A stretch of 64,000 nucleotides of DNA from SG8-30 sp963695155 (GTDB lineage: Bacteria > Pseudomonadota > Gammaproteobacteria > Steroidobacterales > Steroidobacteraceae): NCBI GenBank assembly GCA_963695155.1, contig CAVOGD010000005.1:248001-312000 (forward strand), in the 5' to 3' direction. Every line of letters begins with the position of its first letter. The stretch's first letter is position 1. Both the position numbers and the translations under genes were made by a program. Below the pieces are notes generated by a model. The model made no database searches. It was not told where the DNA came from and saw nothing but the letters and a program-made list of their open reading frames with translations. Shown here one piece after another: positions 19,253 through 28,635 of this stretch.

Positions 19253-20113
19253 TCATACCGCCGCCGCCCCGCCCACGATCTCCGAGATCTCCTTGGTGAT
19301 CGCGGCCTGGCGGGCCTTGTTGTAGACGAGCTGCAGTTCCTCGATCAGGTTGCCTGCGTTGTCCGTGGCGCTCTTCATCGCCACCATGCGCGCCGCCATC
19401 TCGCAGGCGAGGTTCTCGACCACCGCCTGGTAGGCCTGCGACTCCACGTAGCGCATCATGTAGCCGTCCAGCAGGTCCGCCGCGCTGGGCTCGTAGATGT
19501 AGTCCCAGCGCGATTGCAGCTGCGACGCGTCCAGCGTCTCCGCCGGCAGCAGCACGCGCTCCTCCGGCCGCTGGCTCATGGTGTTGACGAAGTTGCTGCT
19601 GATCAGCGACACCCGGTCGATCTCGCCCGTGCGGTACAGGTCGAGCATCGCCTGCACCGGGCCGATCAGCTGCGTCATCTCCGGCTTGTCGCCCAGGTGC
19701 GAGACGCTGGCCGTCACGGTCACCTTCAGCCGCCGGAAGAACTGCGTGGCCTTGGCGCCCACCAGGCACAGCCGCACGTCGCAGCCCTTCTCCTGCCATT
19801 CGCGCACCGCCGCCAGCGTCTGCTTGAAGACGTTGACGTTGAGCGAGCCGCACAGCCCGCGGTCCGAGCTGACCACGATGATGCCGACCGCCCGGACCTC
19901 GCGCTCCACCAGGAACGGGTGGTGGTCGTCCGGATTGGCAATCCGGATGTGGCCGATGACCGTGCGGATCCGCTCCGCGTAGGGACGTGCGGCCCGCATG
20001 CGGTCCTGGGCGCGGCGCATCTTGCTCGCAGCGACCATCTCCATGGCCTTGGTGATCTTCTGCGTGTTCTTGATGCTCGCGATCTTGGTGCGGATTTCTT
20101 TGGCGCCTGACAT
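19253..20113 (-). CDS. atpG: F1Fo ATP synthase gamma subunit
   Basis: A 286-residue central stalk subunit. The N-terminal helix starts MSGAKEIRTKIASIKNTQKITKAMEMV (written here only to mark the start), the conserved coiled coil that turns inside the alpha/beta ring. The C-terminal helix has the usual ARMVAMKSATDNA segment. SDRGLCGSLN in the Rossmann-like middle is also a family mark. It is separated from atpA by an unusual 107-base gap holding a long hairpin, while the other atp genes are tightly spaced. Confidence 0.97.
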   Translation of the reverse strand: MSGAKEIRTKIASIKNTQKITKAMEMVAASKMRRAQDRMRAARPYAERIRTVIGHIRIANPDDHHPFLVEREVRAVGIIVVSSDRGLCGSLNVNVFKQTLAAVREWQEKGCDVRLCLVGAKATQFFRRLKVTVTASVSHLGDKPEMTQLIGPVQAMLDLYRTGEIDRVSLISSNFVNTMSQRPEERVLLPAETLDASQLQSRWDYIYEPSAADLLDGYMMRYVESQAYQAVVENLACEMAARMVAMKSATDNAGNLIEELQLVYNKARQAAITKEISEIVGGAAAV

Positions 20114-20143
20114 CCTCGTCTCGTTATCTCAGGGGCGGGAATC

Positions 20144-20218
20144 AAGTGATCAGTGACCGGTGATTCGTGACTGGCAAGACGCTCTTGCTGGTCACCAATC
20201 ACTGATCACCAGTCACTT
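20144..20218. repeat. Long imperfect hairpin of GTGAT-type units between atpA and atpG
   Basis: Two arms of about 36 bases, each beginning AAGTGA and ending GCAAGA (read outside-in), face each other around a few-base loop. Within each arm the short unit GTGAT/GTGAC recurs every 7-8 bases with variable spacers. The arms match at roughly three quarters of positions by eye. The element fills most of the only wide gap in the ATP synthase operon. It may be a dispersed extragenic element that now tunes atpG translation or message stability. Confidence 0.75.
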
Positions 20219-20220
20219 CC

Positions 20221-21762
<1,542 letters not shown>

Positions 21763-21780
21763 GATCCGTGTGTTCCTTGC

Positions 21781-22317
21781 TTAAGCTTTCATCGCCGTGG
21801 CCAGCCGCGCGAGGCGGCCGGCCAGCGAGCCGTCAATGACCAGGTCGCCGGCCCGCACGACCGCGCCGCCGATCAGCGACGCGTCGATGCGTGTCTTGAT
21901 CCGGATGTCGCGCCGCAGCCGCTGCTGCAGGGCCCGCTCGAGGCGCTCGAGCTGTGCGGGCTCGACCTGCATGGCCGCCACCAGCTCGACGTCCACGACG
22001 CCTTCGGCCTGCGCCCGCAGCGCCTCGTACTGCGCGGTGATGTGCGGCAACAGCGCCAGGCGCCGGTTGTGCGTGAGCGCCCGCAGGTAGTTGCGGCCGT
22101 GCTGGTCCGCCGCCGGCCCGGCCGCGTCCGCGATCAGCGACACCAGCTGCTCCTCGCTCACGTGCGGGTTGCCCAGCAGGCGCGCCACGCGCGGGTCCGA
22201 CACCACGGCGCTGGCCGCGACCAGCAGTTCCGACCACTGCGGCAGGCAGTCCCGTTCGCGGGCGAAGTCGAACGCCGCACGCGCGTAGGGCCTGGAGATC
22301 GTGGCTCGTTCCGCCAT
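21781..22317 (-). CDS. atpH: F1Fo ATP synthase delta subunit
   Basis: A 178-residue peripheral stalk subunit linking alpha to the b dimer. The N-terminal six-helix domain starts ATISRPYARAAFDFARE, typical of delta/OSCP. The C-terminal part has EGVVDVELVAAM and the DASLIGGAVVRAGDLVIDGSL segment, the most conserved stretch of the family. Gaps of 12 and 18 bases separate it from atpF and atpA. Confidence 0.96.
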   Translation of the reverse strand: MAERATISRPYARAAFDFARERDCLPQWSELLVAASAVVSDPRVARLLGNPHVSEEQLVSLIADAAGPAADQHGRNYLRALTHNRRLALLPHITAQYEALRAQAEGVVDVELVAAMQVEPAQLERLERALQQRLRRDIRIKTRIDASLIGGAVVRAGDLVIDGSLAGRLARLATAMKA

Positions 22318-22329
22318 GTGCGCCTCCGC

Positions 22330-22809
22330 TCAGCCCCGCTCGATCTCGGCGGCCAGCTGCTCCAGCAGCTGGGCGTGCGCCTTCGCGTCCACTTCCCGCC
22401 CCAGCAACTGCTGCGCGCCGGTCAGCGCCAGCGCGGCCACCTCGCGGCGCAGCCCGTCGCGGGCCCTGGCCGCGTCGGTCGCAATCTCGCTGCGCGCCGC
22501 CGCCACCAGCCGCTCGCCCTCGGCAACAGCCGTGTGCTTGGCCTCGTCGATCAGCTCGTTGGAGCGCCGGTGGGCCTGGTCCACGACCTGGCTGGCCTTC
22601 TCGCGGCCCTCGCGAATGACCGCATTGGCGCTGGTCTTGGCCTCGTCCAGGCTGCGTTGCCCGCGCTCGGCGGCCGCCAGGCCGTCGGCGATCTTCTTCT
22701 GCCGGTCCTCGATGGCCGCCAGGATGTGCGGCCAGCCGAACTTCATGACGATCCAGGCGACCGCGAAGAACGCCAGCGCCTGGACGATCAGGGTGATGGT
22801 GATGCTCAT
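22330..22809 (-). CDS. atpF: F1Fo ATP synthase b subunit
   Basis: A 159-residue peripheral stalk subunit. One N-terminal membrane helix (about residues 4-24, LIVQALAFFAVAWIVMKFGWP) is followed by a long charged coiled coil through IEDRQKKIADGLAAAERG to the C-terminus. It dimerises and holds the alpha/beta ring still against rotor torque. It lies between atpE (65-base gap) and atpH (12 bases). Confidence 0.96.
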   Translation of the reverse strand: MSITITLIVQALAFFAVAWIVMKFGWPHILAAIEDRQKKIADGLAAAERGQRSLDEAKTSANAVIREGREKASQVVDQAHRRSNELIDEAKHTAVAEGERLVAAARSEIATDAARARDGLRREVAALALTGAQQLLGREVDAKAHAQLLEQLAAEIERG

Positions 22810-22874
22810 GCCTAGGCTCCCGGCCGCCGGCGCCCGTCCACCGGGCCCCCGCGCGGCACTTCAGGCAGCGTCGC

Positions 22875-23153
22875 TTACTGCAGGCCCAGGGCCGACAGGA
22901 ACGGGTTGGCGAAGATCAGCAGCAGCGCGATCGCCACGCCGATGATCGGCACCGCGTCGAGCAGGCCGGCGACGATGAACATCTTCGTCTGCAGCATGGT
23001 GGCCAGCTCCGGCTGGCGCGCCGCGCCCTCCAGGAACTTGCCGCCCAGCAGCGCGAAGCCGATGGCGGTGCCGAGGGCGCCGAGGCCGATCAGCAGCCCC
23101 GCCGCGATGACGGTCATGCCCATCACGTCGGCGATCAGGTTGACGTTCTCCAT
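22875..23153 (-). CDS. atpE: F1Fo ATP synthase c subunit (proteolipid)
   Basis: A 92-residue hairpin of two membrane helices that forms the proton-driven c ring. The polar loop carries GGKFLEGAARQPE (the RQP motif). The proton-binding carboxylate is Asp66 in VAGLLDAVP. The helix-1 GLGALGTAIGFALLGG stretch is glycine-rich as usual. No sodium-type ligand set is evident, so it is presumably proton-coupled. ATG 23153 gives the standard length, and the longer open frame upstream is a shadow of atpB. Confidence 0.96.
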   Translation of the reverse strand: MENVNLIADVMGMTVIAAGLLIGLGALGTAIGFALLGGKFLEGAARQPELATMLQTKMFIVAGLLDAVPIIGVAIALLLIFANPFLSALGLQ

Positions 23154-23200
23154 TGAGATACTCCGTTGGTCAGAACAGCGGTGAACGGGTCGAAAAGTGG

Positions 23201-24043
23201 TCAGTGCCGCGCGGCGGCCATGCTCAGGTAGACGATGGTCAGCATCATGAAGATGAAGGCTTGCAGCGTGATCACCAGGACGTGGAACGCGGTCCAGATG
23301 AAGCCGGACACGAACTGCAGCGGGATCATCAGCCAGGTGATGCCGGACAAGAGCGATGCGCCCAGCGTCATGACGGCGATCAGGATGAAGATCAGCTCGC
23401 CCGCGTACATGTTGCCGAACAGTCGCAGGCTGAGGGAGACCGGACGCACCGCCTCCTCGATCAGGCGCAGCAGCAGGTTGGGCGCCGCCAGCAGCACCTT
23501 GCCCACCGGACCGGAGGCATGGAACGGCGCGGTCAGCATCTCGCCCACGAAGACGCCGATGCCCTTGTGCTTGATGCCGTAGTACTGGATCAGCAGGAAC
23601 ACGCCCATCGCCATGCCCAGCGTGGTGTTCAGGTCGGCGGTCGGCACGACCCGCAGGTAAGGCAACCCGCCCGCCGACGCGGCCGCCGGCAGCAGGTCCA
23701 CCGGCACGACGTCCATGAAATTCATGAGGAACACGAGGCAGAAGATCGTGATCGCCAGCGGCGCAATGAAGCGGCTCTTGCCGTGGAAGGTCTCGTTGAC
23801 CAGGTCGTTGACGGCCTCGACGATCATCTCGATGGCGCACTGCAGCTTGCCGGGCACCCCCGCGGTGGCCCGCCGCGCGACCCGCACGAACAGCCACACG
23901 AAGGCGGACGCCAGCAGCAGCTTGATGACCACGCTGTCCAGGTTCAGCGTCCAGAACGGGCCGTCGCCCACCTGCACGTTCCAGTGCACGAGGTGGTGCT
24001 TGATGTAGTCCGTCATGGTGGCGGGACCCGTTTCCGCAGCCAT
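23201..24043 (-). CDS. atpB: F1Fo ATP synthase a subunit
   Basis: A 280-residue membrane subunit providing the two proton half-channels. The essential arginine lies in SLRLFGNMYAGE, the most conserved segment. Five or so membrane helices can be seen, including an N-terminal one after the KHHLVHWNV lead and two near the C-terminus (FIWTAFHVLVITLQAFIFMM region). It starts 10 bases after atpI and ends 47 bases before atpE. Confidence 0.96.
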   Translation of the reverse strand: MAAETGPATMTDYIKHHLVHWNVQVGDGPFWTLNLDSVVIKLLLASAFVWLFVRVARRATAGVPGKLQCAIEMIVEAVNDLVNETFHGKSRFIAPLAITIFCLVFLMNFMDVVPVDLLPAAASAGGLPYLRVVPTADLNTTLGMAMGVFLLIQYYGIKHKGIGVFVGEMLTAPFHASGPVGKVLLAAPNLLLRLIEEAVRPVSLSLRLFGNMYAGELIFILIAVMTLGASLLSGITWLMIPLQFVSGFIWTAFHVLVITLQAFIFMMLTIVYLSMAAARH

Positions 24044-24053
24044 CAGCTTTCCC

Positions 24054-24425
24054 TCACCTGAACCACGCCACGCCCAGCCAGAACCCGACCTTGGCGGCCA
24101 CCAGCCCCAGCACCAGCGGCAGGGGCGGCATCGCCCCGGCCGTCAGCGCCAGCCACAGCGCGCCGGCGATCCACAGCCACTTCAGGGCCTCGCCCGCATA
24201 CAGGGCCCGCGCCAGCCGCGCCGGCGGCGCCACGCCCGGCGCGAAGGTCCGCCAGCCCGACACGGCCGTTCCGACGGCCGCGATCAGCCCGCCGGCCAGC
24301 GCCGCCCGCGCCGCCGCGCCGCCCGCCGCGACCCAGAACGACAACGCCGCTGCCGCCGCACAAGCGGCCTGCAGCAGCGTGTAGCGCAGCACCAGTTGCC
24401 GTGCACGTCCGCGGGTGTCGTTCAC
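24054..24425 (-). CDS. atpI: ATP synthase assembly protein AtpI
   Basis: A 123-residue membrane protein with four hydrophobic stretches and a C-terminal KVGFWLGVAWFR-like end. It is the first gene of the ATP synthase operon, the usual place of AtpI, which helps c-ring assembly. The sequence is alanine-rich and weakly conserved, so the call rests mainly on position, size and topology. It is preceded by a good sigma-70-like promoter. Confidence 0.85.
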   Translation of the reverse strand: MNDTRGRARQLVLRYTLLQAACAAAAALSFWVAAGGAAARAALAGGLIAAVGTAVSGWRTFAPGVAPPARLARALYAGEALKWLWIAGALWLALTAGAMPPLPLVLGLVAAKVGFWLGVAWFR

Positions 24426-24478
24426 CGTGTTCGGCCGGCTCCATGGCGCCCCGCCCGGGCAGGGCCATCAAACCGCCT

Positions 24479-24507
24479 ATTCTAGTTGTTCTTTAACGGT
24501 GCTTCAA
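24479..24507 (-). promoter_or_regulatory. Sigma-70-type promoter of the ATP synthase operon
   Basis: On the minus strand: -35 box TTGAAG (24502-24507), a 17-base spacer and -10 box TAGAAT (24479-24484), 53 bases before the atpI start codon. Spacer length is optimal and the -10 box differs from consensus at one base. It lies in the AT-richer part of the parB-atpI gap. Confidence 0.65.
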
Positions 24508-24537
24508 TCAACCGCAGCCGCCGGGATTCGGCCCCGG

Positions 24538-25440
24538 CTACTGGATATGGCCCAGGATTCCGTCCAGTTCGTCCAGGCTGTGGTAGCTGATCACGACCCG
24601 GCCCTTGCCGCTGTTCGAGTGGCGGACCTCGACCTTCGCGCCGAGTTTCTCGGCCAGGTCCCTTTCCAGGCGCACCACGTCCGGGTCCCTGCGGGCTGCC
24701 GGCTCGCTATCCTCGCCTGCGGCCGGCTTGGTCGTCAGCCTGCGCACCAGCGCCTCGGCCTCCCGTACCGACAGGCCCTTCTTGGCGATCAGCGCGCCGA
24801 CTTCCACCTGCTGGCGCCGCGTTGCCAGGCCCAGCAGCGCCCGCGCATGGCCCATGTCCAGCGCACGCCGCTCCACCAGGTCCTTCACCTCGTCCGGCAG
24901 CTCCAGCAGCCTCAGCAGGTTGCTGACCGCCACGCGCGAGCGGCCGATGGCATCCGCGGCTTCCTGGTGGGTCAGCTCGAATTCCTTGATCAGCCGGTCG
25001 AGCGCGCCGGCCTCTTCCAGCGGATTGAGGTTCTCGCGCTGGATGTTCTCGATGAGCGACATCGCGACCGCGGCCTCGTCCGGCACCTCGCGGATGACCG
25101 CCGCGATGTCGGCGAGTCCCGCGATCTGCGCGGCGCGCCAGCGGCGCTCGCCCGCGATGATCTCGTAGCGCTGCGCCGCTCCCGGCGCCTTGCCGGACAG
25201 CGGCCGCACCACGATCGGCTGCACGACGCCCTGCGCGCGGATCGAGTCGGCCAGCTCGGCGAGCGATTCCTCGCGCATGTCGTGGCGCGGCTGGTACTTG
25301 CCGCGCTGCAGCAGGTCCAGCGGCAGCTGCACCAGCTGGTCGTGGGCCGGCGCCGGCCGCGACGCAGCGCCGGATTTCTGCACAGCCTGGCCGAGCAGCG
25401 CCTCGAGGCCGCGTCCGAGTCCCCGTTTCTTGTCAGCCAT
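24538..25440 (-). CDS. parB: Chromosome partitioning protein ParB
   Basis: A 300-residue DNA-binding CTP hydrolase that loads on parS sites near the origin and spreads. It begins with MADKKRGLGRGLEALLG, the ParA-contacting lead. The ParB/Sulfiredoxin-like CTP domain has YEIIAGERRWRAA and ENIQRENLNPLEEA, followed by the helix-turn-helix LTHQEAADAIGRSRVAVSN and a C-terminal dimer domain. ATG 25440 starts the conserved N-terminus. Downstream of parA, as usual. A canonical parS was not noticed in the window. Confidence 0.97.
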   Translation of the reverse strand: MADKKRGLGRGLEALLGQAVQKSGAASRPAPAHDQLVQLPLDLLQRGKYQPRHDMREESLAELADSIRAQGVVQPIVVRPLSGKAPGAAQRYEIIAGERRWRAAQIAGLADIAAVIREVPDEAAVAMSLIENIQRENLNPLEEAGALDRLIKEFELTHQEAADAIGRSRVAVSNLLRLLELPDEVKDLVERRALDMGHARALLGLATRRQQVEVGALIAKKGLSVREAEALVRRLTTKPAAGEDSEPAARRDPDVVRLERDLAEKLGAKVEVRHSNSGKGRVVISYHSLDELDGILGHIQ

Positions 25441-25547
25441 CGCAGTCCCCGGTCCCGACAGGGACCCAGTGTAGCCACCACCCGCCCGAAAAATCACATC
25501 GTCGATCCGCGCCGCGGCCGCCGCGCCGACCGCGCCGCGCCTGCGCC

Positions 25548-26336
25548 CTAGGACACCGCCGCCAGGCCCTCTTCCTCGCGGCGGATCATCTCGCCCGCCA
25601 GCGCCAGGTAGGCCAGCGCGCCGCGCGAGTCCTTGTCGTGGAACATGACCGGAACGCCGAAACTCGGCGCCTCCGCGAGCCGCACGTTGCGCGGGATGAT
25701 GGTGCGGAACACGCGGTCGCCGAAGTGCTGGATCAGCTGCGCCGAAACCTCGTTGGAGAGGTTGTTGCGCGGGTCGAACATCGTGCGCAGGATGCCCTCG
25801 ATCGCGAGTCGCGGGTTGACCCGGTCGCGCACCTGCTCGATCGTCGAGACCAGGCTCGACAGCCCTTCCAGCGCGTAGTACTCGCATTGCATGGGGATCA
25901 GCACCGAGTCCGCCGCGGTCAACCCGTTCAGCGTCAGGATGTTGAGCGCGGGCGGGCAGTCGATCACGATCACGTCGTACCGGTTGCGCACCGTGGCCAG
26001 CGCCTGCTCCAGCCGGTGTTCCCGGCCCGCGGGCCCGTTGACGAGCTGCACTTCGGCCGCCGTGAGGTCCTGGTTGCCGGGCAGCAGGTCGAAGCCGCCC
26101 GGTTCGGAACGCACGATCGCGTCCGCCGCGGCGATCTCGCCCAGCAGCACGTCGGTCGCCGAACGCTCCAGCGTGCGCTTGTCCACGCCGCAACCCATGG
26201 TCGCGTTGCCCTGCGGGTCGATGTCCACGAGCAGCACGCGGCGCCGCGTGGCCGCGAGCGACGCCGCGAGGTTGACGGCCGTCGTCGTCTTGCCGACCCC
26301 GCCCTTCTGGTTGGCGACCGCGATGATGCGCTTCAT
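25548..26336 (-). CDS. parA: Chromosome partitioning ATPase ParA
   Basis: A 262-residue deviant Walker ATPase. Starting at ATG 26336 (MKRIIAVANQKGGVGKTT) it has the signature KGGVGKTT (11-18), LLVDIDPQGNAT and the IDCPPALN Walker B region. It drives segregation of ParB-bound origin DNA. The frame is open 39 bases further upstream but the extra residues have no family match. It is 107 bases from parB; on its upstream side lies a 323-base gap filled with palindromic repeats. Confidence 0.97.
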   Translation of the reverse strand: MKRIIAVANQKGGVGKTTTAVNLAASLAATRRRVLLVDIDPQGNATMGCGVDKRTLERSATDVLLGEIAAADAIVRSEPGGFDLLPGNQDLTAAEVQLVNGPAGREHRLEQALATVRNRYDVIVIDCPPALNILTLNGLTAADSVLIPMQCEYYALEGLSSLVSTIEQVRDRVNPRLAIEGILRTMFDPRNNLSNEVSAQLIQHFGDRVFRTIIPRNVRLAEAPSFGVPVMFHDKDSRGALAYLALAGEMIRREEEGLAAVS

Positions 26337-26659
26337 GGGGACGCGCAGATTGCAGCAAAGCGGGCCGCGGCGCAAAGGCGAAGAATACGGAGGCGGGCGG
26401 GGGGACCCGACCGGCCGTTGTTGGCGCGGTCGCCCCGGGGTCGCTCGCTCAGTCGGTCTTTATTCGCTCGCTGACCCCGGGCCGCCCGCGCCTGACGGCT
26501 TTCGTGCAGCAACCGCACGTCCGGGTGGGCGCGCGCTCAGGCGAGCGCGCGAGGTGGTCGTGGTCCCCCAAGCGAGCGACTTTGCCCGATTCTTCGGAGC
26601 GAGCGGGGGGACCCGACCGGATCCCGCGCGCGAGCCATCGCGGCGCCTCCTGGCCTTTC
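26337..26659. repeat. Repeat-filled gap between rsmG and parA
   Basis: This 323-base non-coding stretch contains two 18-bp direct repeats (26397-26414 and 26603-26620, GCGGGGGGACCCGACCGG). Between them is the 48-bp palindrome-ended repeat copy B (26434-26481). A related divergent element (26562-26613) has GGTCCCCC and GGGGGACC ends and two internal GCGAGCG tracts. I see no gene. The arrangement looks like accumulation of small extragenic palindromic elements. Confidence 0.7.
26434..26481. repeat. 48-bp palindrome-ended dispersed repeat, copy B
   Basis: The inverse-orientation partner of the element at 17261-17308, same length, 44 of 48 positions alike. The ends are CCCGGGGTC and GACCCCGGG. 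Relative to copy A the third base pair of the stem is C-G instead of T-A, so pairing is kept. Confidence 0.85.
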
Positions 26660-27307
26660 CTAGCGCCGCCTCAGCACCACCACGTGCCGTTCCGCGTCGA
26701 GGCCCGGCACGCTGAGCGCATGCACGCCCGCCACGCTCCAGCCGCGGGGCAGCGCCTTGATCTCGTCCGCCGGGTGCCTGCCCTTCATGGCCAGCAGGCA
26801 GCCCTCCCTGGCGCACAGGTGACCCGCGAAGCCCGTGAATTCCGCCAGCTTGCCCACCGCCCTGCAGACCACGCAGTCGAACGGGGCGGCCGGCCGGTAC
26901 GCCTCGGCGCGTTCGTTGACCACCGACACGTTGGGCAGCCCCAGGTGTTGCACGACGTGCTCGATGAACCGGGCCTTCTTCGCCGTGGCCTCGATCAGCG
27001 TGAAGTGGACGGCGGGCCGCGCAATCGCCAGCGGCAACCCGGGGAAGCCCGCCCCGGTGCCCACGTCGGCGATGCGCCGGCCCTGCAGGTGCGGCAGCAC
27101 CGACAGCGAATCCAGCAGGTGCTTGCGCAGCATGTCCGCGGGCTCGCGGATCCCGGTCAGGTTGAACCGGCCGTTCCATTCCCCGAGCTCGGCCAGCAAC
27201 TCGAGCATCCGCCCGCGTTGCCGGGCATCGAGCGTGACGCCGAGTCGTGCCGCGCCTGCGGACAGCGCCGGCTCGAGATCGGCGCGAAGCGGGTTCGCTT
27301 CAGCCAC
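26660..27307 (-). CDS. rsmG: 16S rRNA (guanine527-N7)-methyltransferase RsmG
   Basis: A 215-residue rRNA methyltransferase (GidB) that methylates G527 of 16S rRNA. The SAM motif ADVGTGAGFPGLPLA, followed by FTLIEATAKKARFIEHV, is diagnostic, and WNGRFNLTGI precedes it. I start it at GTG 27307, where the start overlaps the stop of the preceding small gene (GTGGCTGA). A longer reading from ATG 27379 would run through that gene in another frame and lacks similarity. The family is about 205-215 aa, which fits. It precedes parAB, as in many Proteobacteria. Confidence 0.93.
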   Translation of the reverse strand: MAEANPLRADLEPALSAGAARLGVTLDARQRGRMLELLAELGEWNGRFNLTGIREPADMLRKHLLDSLSVLPHLQGRRIADVGTGAGFPGLPLAIARPAVHFTLIEATAKKARFIEHVVQHLGLPNVSVVNERAEAYRPAAPFDCVVCRAVGKLAEFTGFAGHLCAREGCLLAMKGRHPADEIKALPRGWSVAGVHALSVPGLDAERHVVVLRRR

Positions 27308-27521
27308 CCGGGTGGCGCGCAGCCAGGCGTCGCACCAGGTTCTCGACCAGGACGGCGCCCGCTTCGGTGCGCGCGACATCGAGCGGCCGCTGGCCGCCGA
27401 GTTCCGCGCTGGGGGTCATGAAGAACTGCTCGATCTCGTCCTCGTCTTCCCACAGCGACTCAACCAGATCGATGATCCTTGCAACCGGTCCGGTGGCCGC
27501 GATCTTCTCCTCGCGAAACAT
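27300..27521 (-). CDS. Small DUF2384 (MbcA/ParS/Xre antitoxin C-terminal-like) protein
   Basis: A 73-residue protein. Its second half, FFMTPSAELGGQRPLDVARTEAGA, matches the pattern I know from the toxin-binding domain of Xre/MbcA/ParS antitoxins (F-x-TP-x-x-LGG-x-PLD-x-x-x-T-x-G). Normally this domain follows a helix-turn-helix and is encoded next to a RES-domain toxin. Here there is no DNA-binding part and no RES toxin nearby. Instead its last codons overlap the start of rsmG by 8 bases, which points to translational coupling. The role may be unrelated to toxin control. The gene begins 22 bases after the AcuI-type gene. Confidence 0.72.
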   Translation of the reverse strand: MFREEKIAATGPVARIIDLVESLWEDEDEIEQFFMTPSAELGGQRPLDVARTEAGAVLVENLVRRLAARHPGG

Positions 27522-27542
27522 CTTGCACCTCCGGTGTCCGCG

Positions 27543-28532
27543 TCAGCCTATCTTCACCACGGTCCGGCCGGTAACGCCGCCCTCCAGGAACGTCGCCAGC
27601 GCCGCCGGCAGGTCCTCGAACCCGATTGTACGCGTCGCCAGCTGGTCGAAGTGCCGGGGCATCAGGTCCGTGGAAATACGCTTCCAGACCGCCAGCCGGG
27701 TGGTGCGCAATGTGGCGGATGAGTTGATGCCGAGCAGGTTCACGCCGCGCAGGATGAACGGCAGCACGGTGGTCTGCAGTTGCGGGCCGCCGGCCAGCCC
27801 GATGCTCGCGATGCTGCCCCAGAAGTCCGTCGTGCGGGTCAGCCACGTCAACATCTCGCCGCCCACGTTGTCGATCGCGCCGGCCCACTGCGTGGTCTCG
27901 AGCGGCCGCTTGCCGAAGTCCATGTCCTGGCGGCGCAGGAAGCGCGCCGCGCCCAGTTTGCTGAGGTACGGTTCGCTGTGCGGCTTGCCGGTCACCGCGA
28001 CCACCTCGTAACCCCGGCCTGCCAGCATGTCCACGGCGATCGAGCCGACGCCGCCGGATGCGCCGGTCACCACCACCGGGCCGCGGGCCGGCTCCAGCCC
28101 GTTGTGTTCCATGCGGTGAATGGCCAGCGCGGCCGTGAAGCCCGCCGTGCCCAGCACCATCGCGCGGAACAGGTCCAGGCCGTCCGGCATGGGGATCACG
28201 GAGTTGCCGGCCACGCGTGCATATTCCGCGTAGCCGCCGTCCACGCCTTCGCTGAGGTCGCAGCCCGTCACCAGCACCGGCTGGCCGGGCGCATAGCGCG
28301 CATCGGCCGACGCCTCGACCTCGCCCGACAGGTCGATGCCGCCGTTCAGCGGGTACTTGCGCAGGATGCGCGCCGCGCCGGTCGCCGCCAGCGCGTCCTT
28401 GTAGTTGATGCTGGAGTAACGGACCCTGATCACCACCTCGCCGGCGGTGAGGTCGTCCACGCCCATCCGCACGAAGCGCGGCGCGATGCGCCCGTCTTCC
28501 TCGTGGATGCGAAAAGCCTTGAAATCTTGCAT
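27543..28532 (-). CDS. acuI: Acrylyl-CoA reductase / YhdH-type quinone oxidoreductase
   Basis: A 329-residue zinc-free medium-chain dehydrogenase/reductase. It starts MQDFKAFRIHEEDG and has SSINYKDALAATG and GIDLSGEVE, typical of the YhdH/AcuI branch. The NADPH-binding VVVTGASGGVGSIAVD and VTGKPHSEPYLSKLGA follow. Family members reduce acrylyl-CoA to propionyl-CoA with NADPH, which detoxifies acrylyl-CoA. There is no DMSP-lyase or CoA ligase here to suggest a specific pathway. It lies between the MBL-fold gene and the DUF2384 gene on the same strand. Confidence 0.88.
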   Translation of the reverse strand: MQDFKAFRIHEEDGRIAPRFVRMGVDDLTAGEVVIRVRYSSINYKDALAATGAARILRKYPLNGGIDLSGEVEASADARYAPGQPVLVTGCDLSEGVDGGYAEYARVAGNSVIPMPDGLDLFRAMVLGTAGFTAALAIHRMEHNGLEPARGPVVVTGASGGVGSIAVDMLAGRGYEVVAVTGKPHSEPYLSKLGAARFLRRQDMDFGKRPLETTQWAGAIDNVGGEMLTWLTRTTDFWGSIASIGLAGGPQLQTTVLPFILRGVNLLGINSSATLRTTRLAVWKRISTDLMPRHFDQLATRTIGFEDLPAALATFLEGGVTGRTVVKIG

Positions 28533-28559
28533 GGCAGCCTCGTGTCGTTGTTGCGGTAC

Positions 28560-28635
28560 AGGAGGGGTCAGACCCGAAGACGGGTCAGACCCCGGGCGTC
28601 GGGGGGTCTGATCCCTTTGGGGTCTGACCCCTCCT
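28560..28635. repeat. GGGGTCAGACCCC-family palindromic repeat, site 1
   Basis: A 76-base element between the AcuI-type and MBL-fold genes. The outer arms are a perfect 16-bp inverted repeat (28560-28575 and 28620-28635, AGGAGGGGTCAGACCC and complement). Nested inside is a second imperfect pair around GGGTCAGACCCC. It fills nearly the whole intergenic gap and touches the stop codon of the MBL-fold gene. The same motif recurs at 41836-41952. Confidence 0.85.

Noticed and set aside
24538..26358. Single 606-codon frame joining ParA and ParB regions
   Set aside because: The upstream two-fifths is a shadow of parA; parB starts properly at 25440 with its conserved N-terminus.
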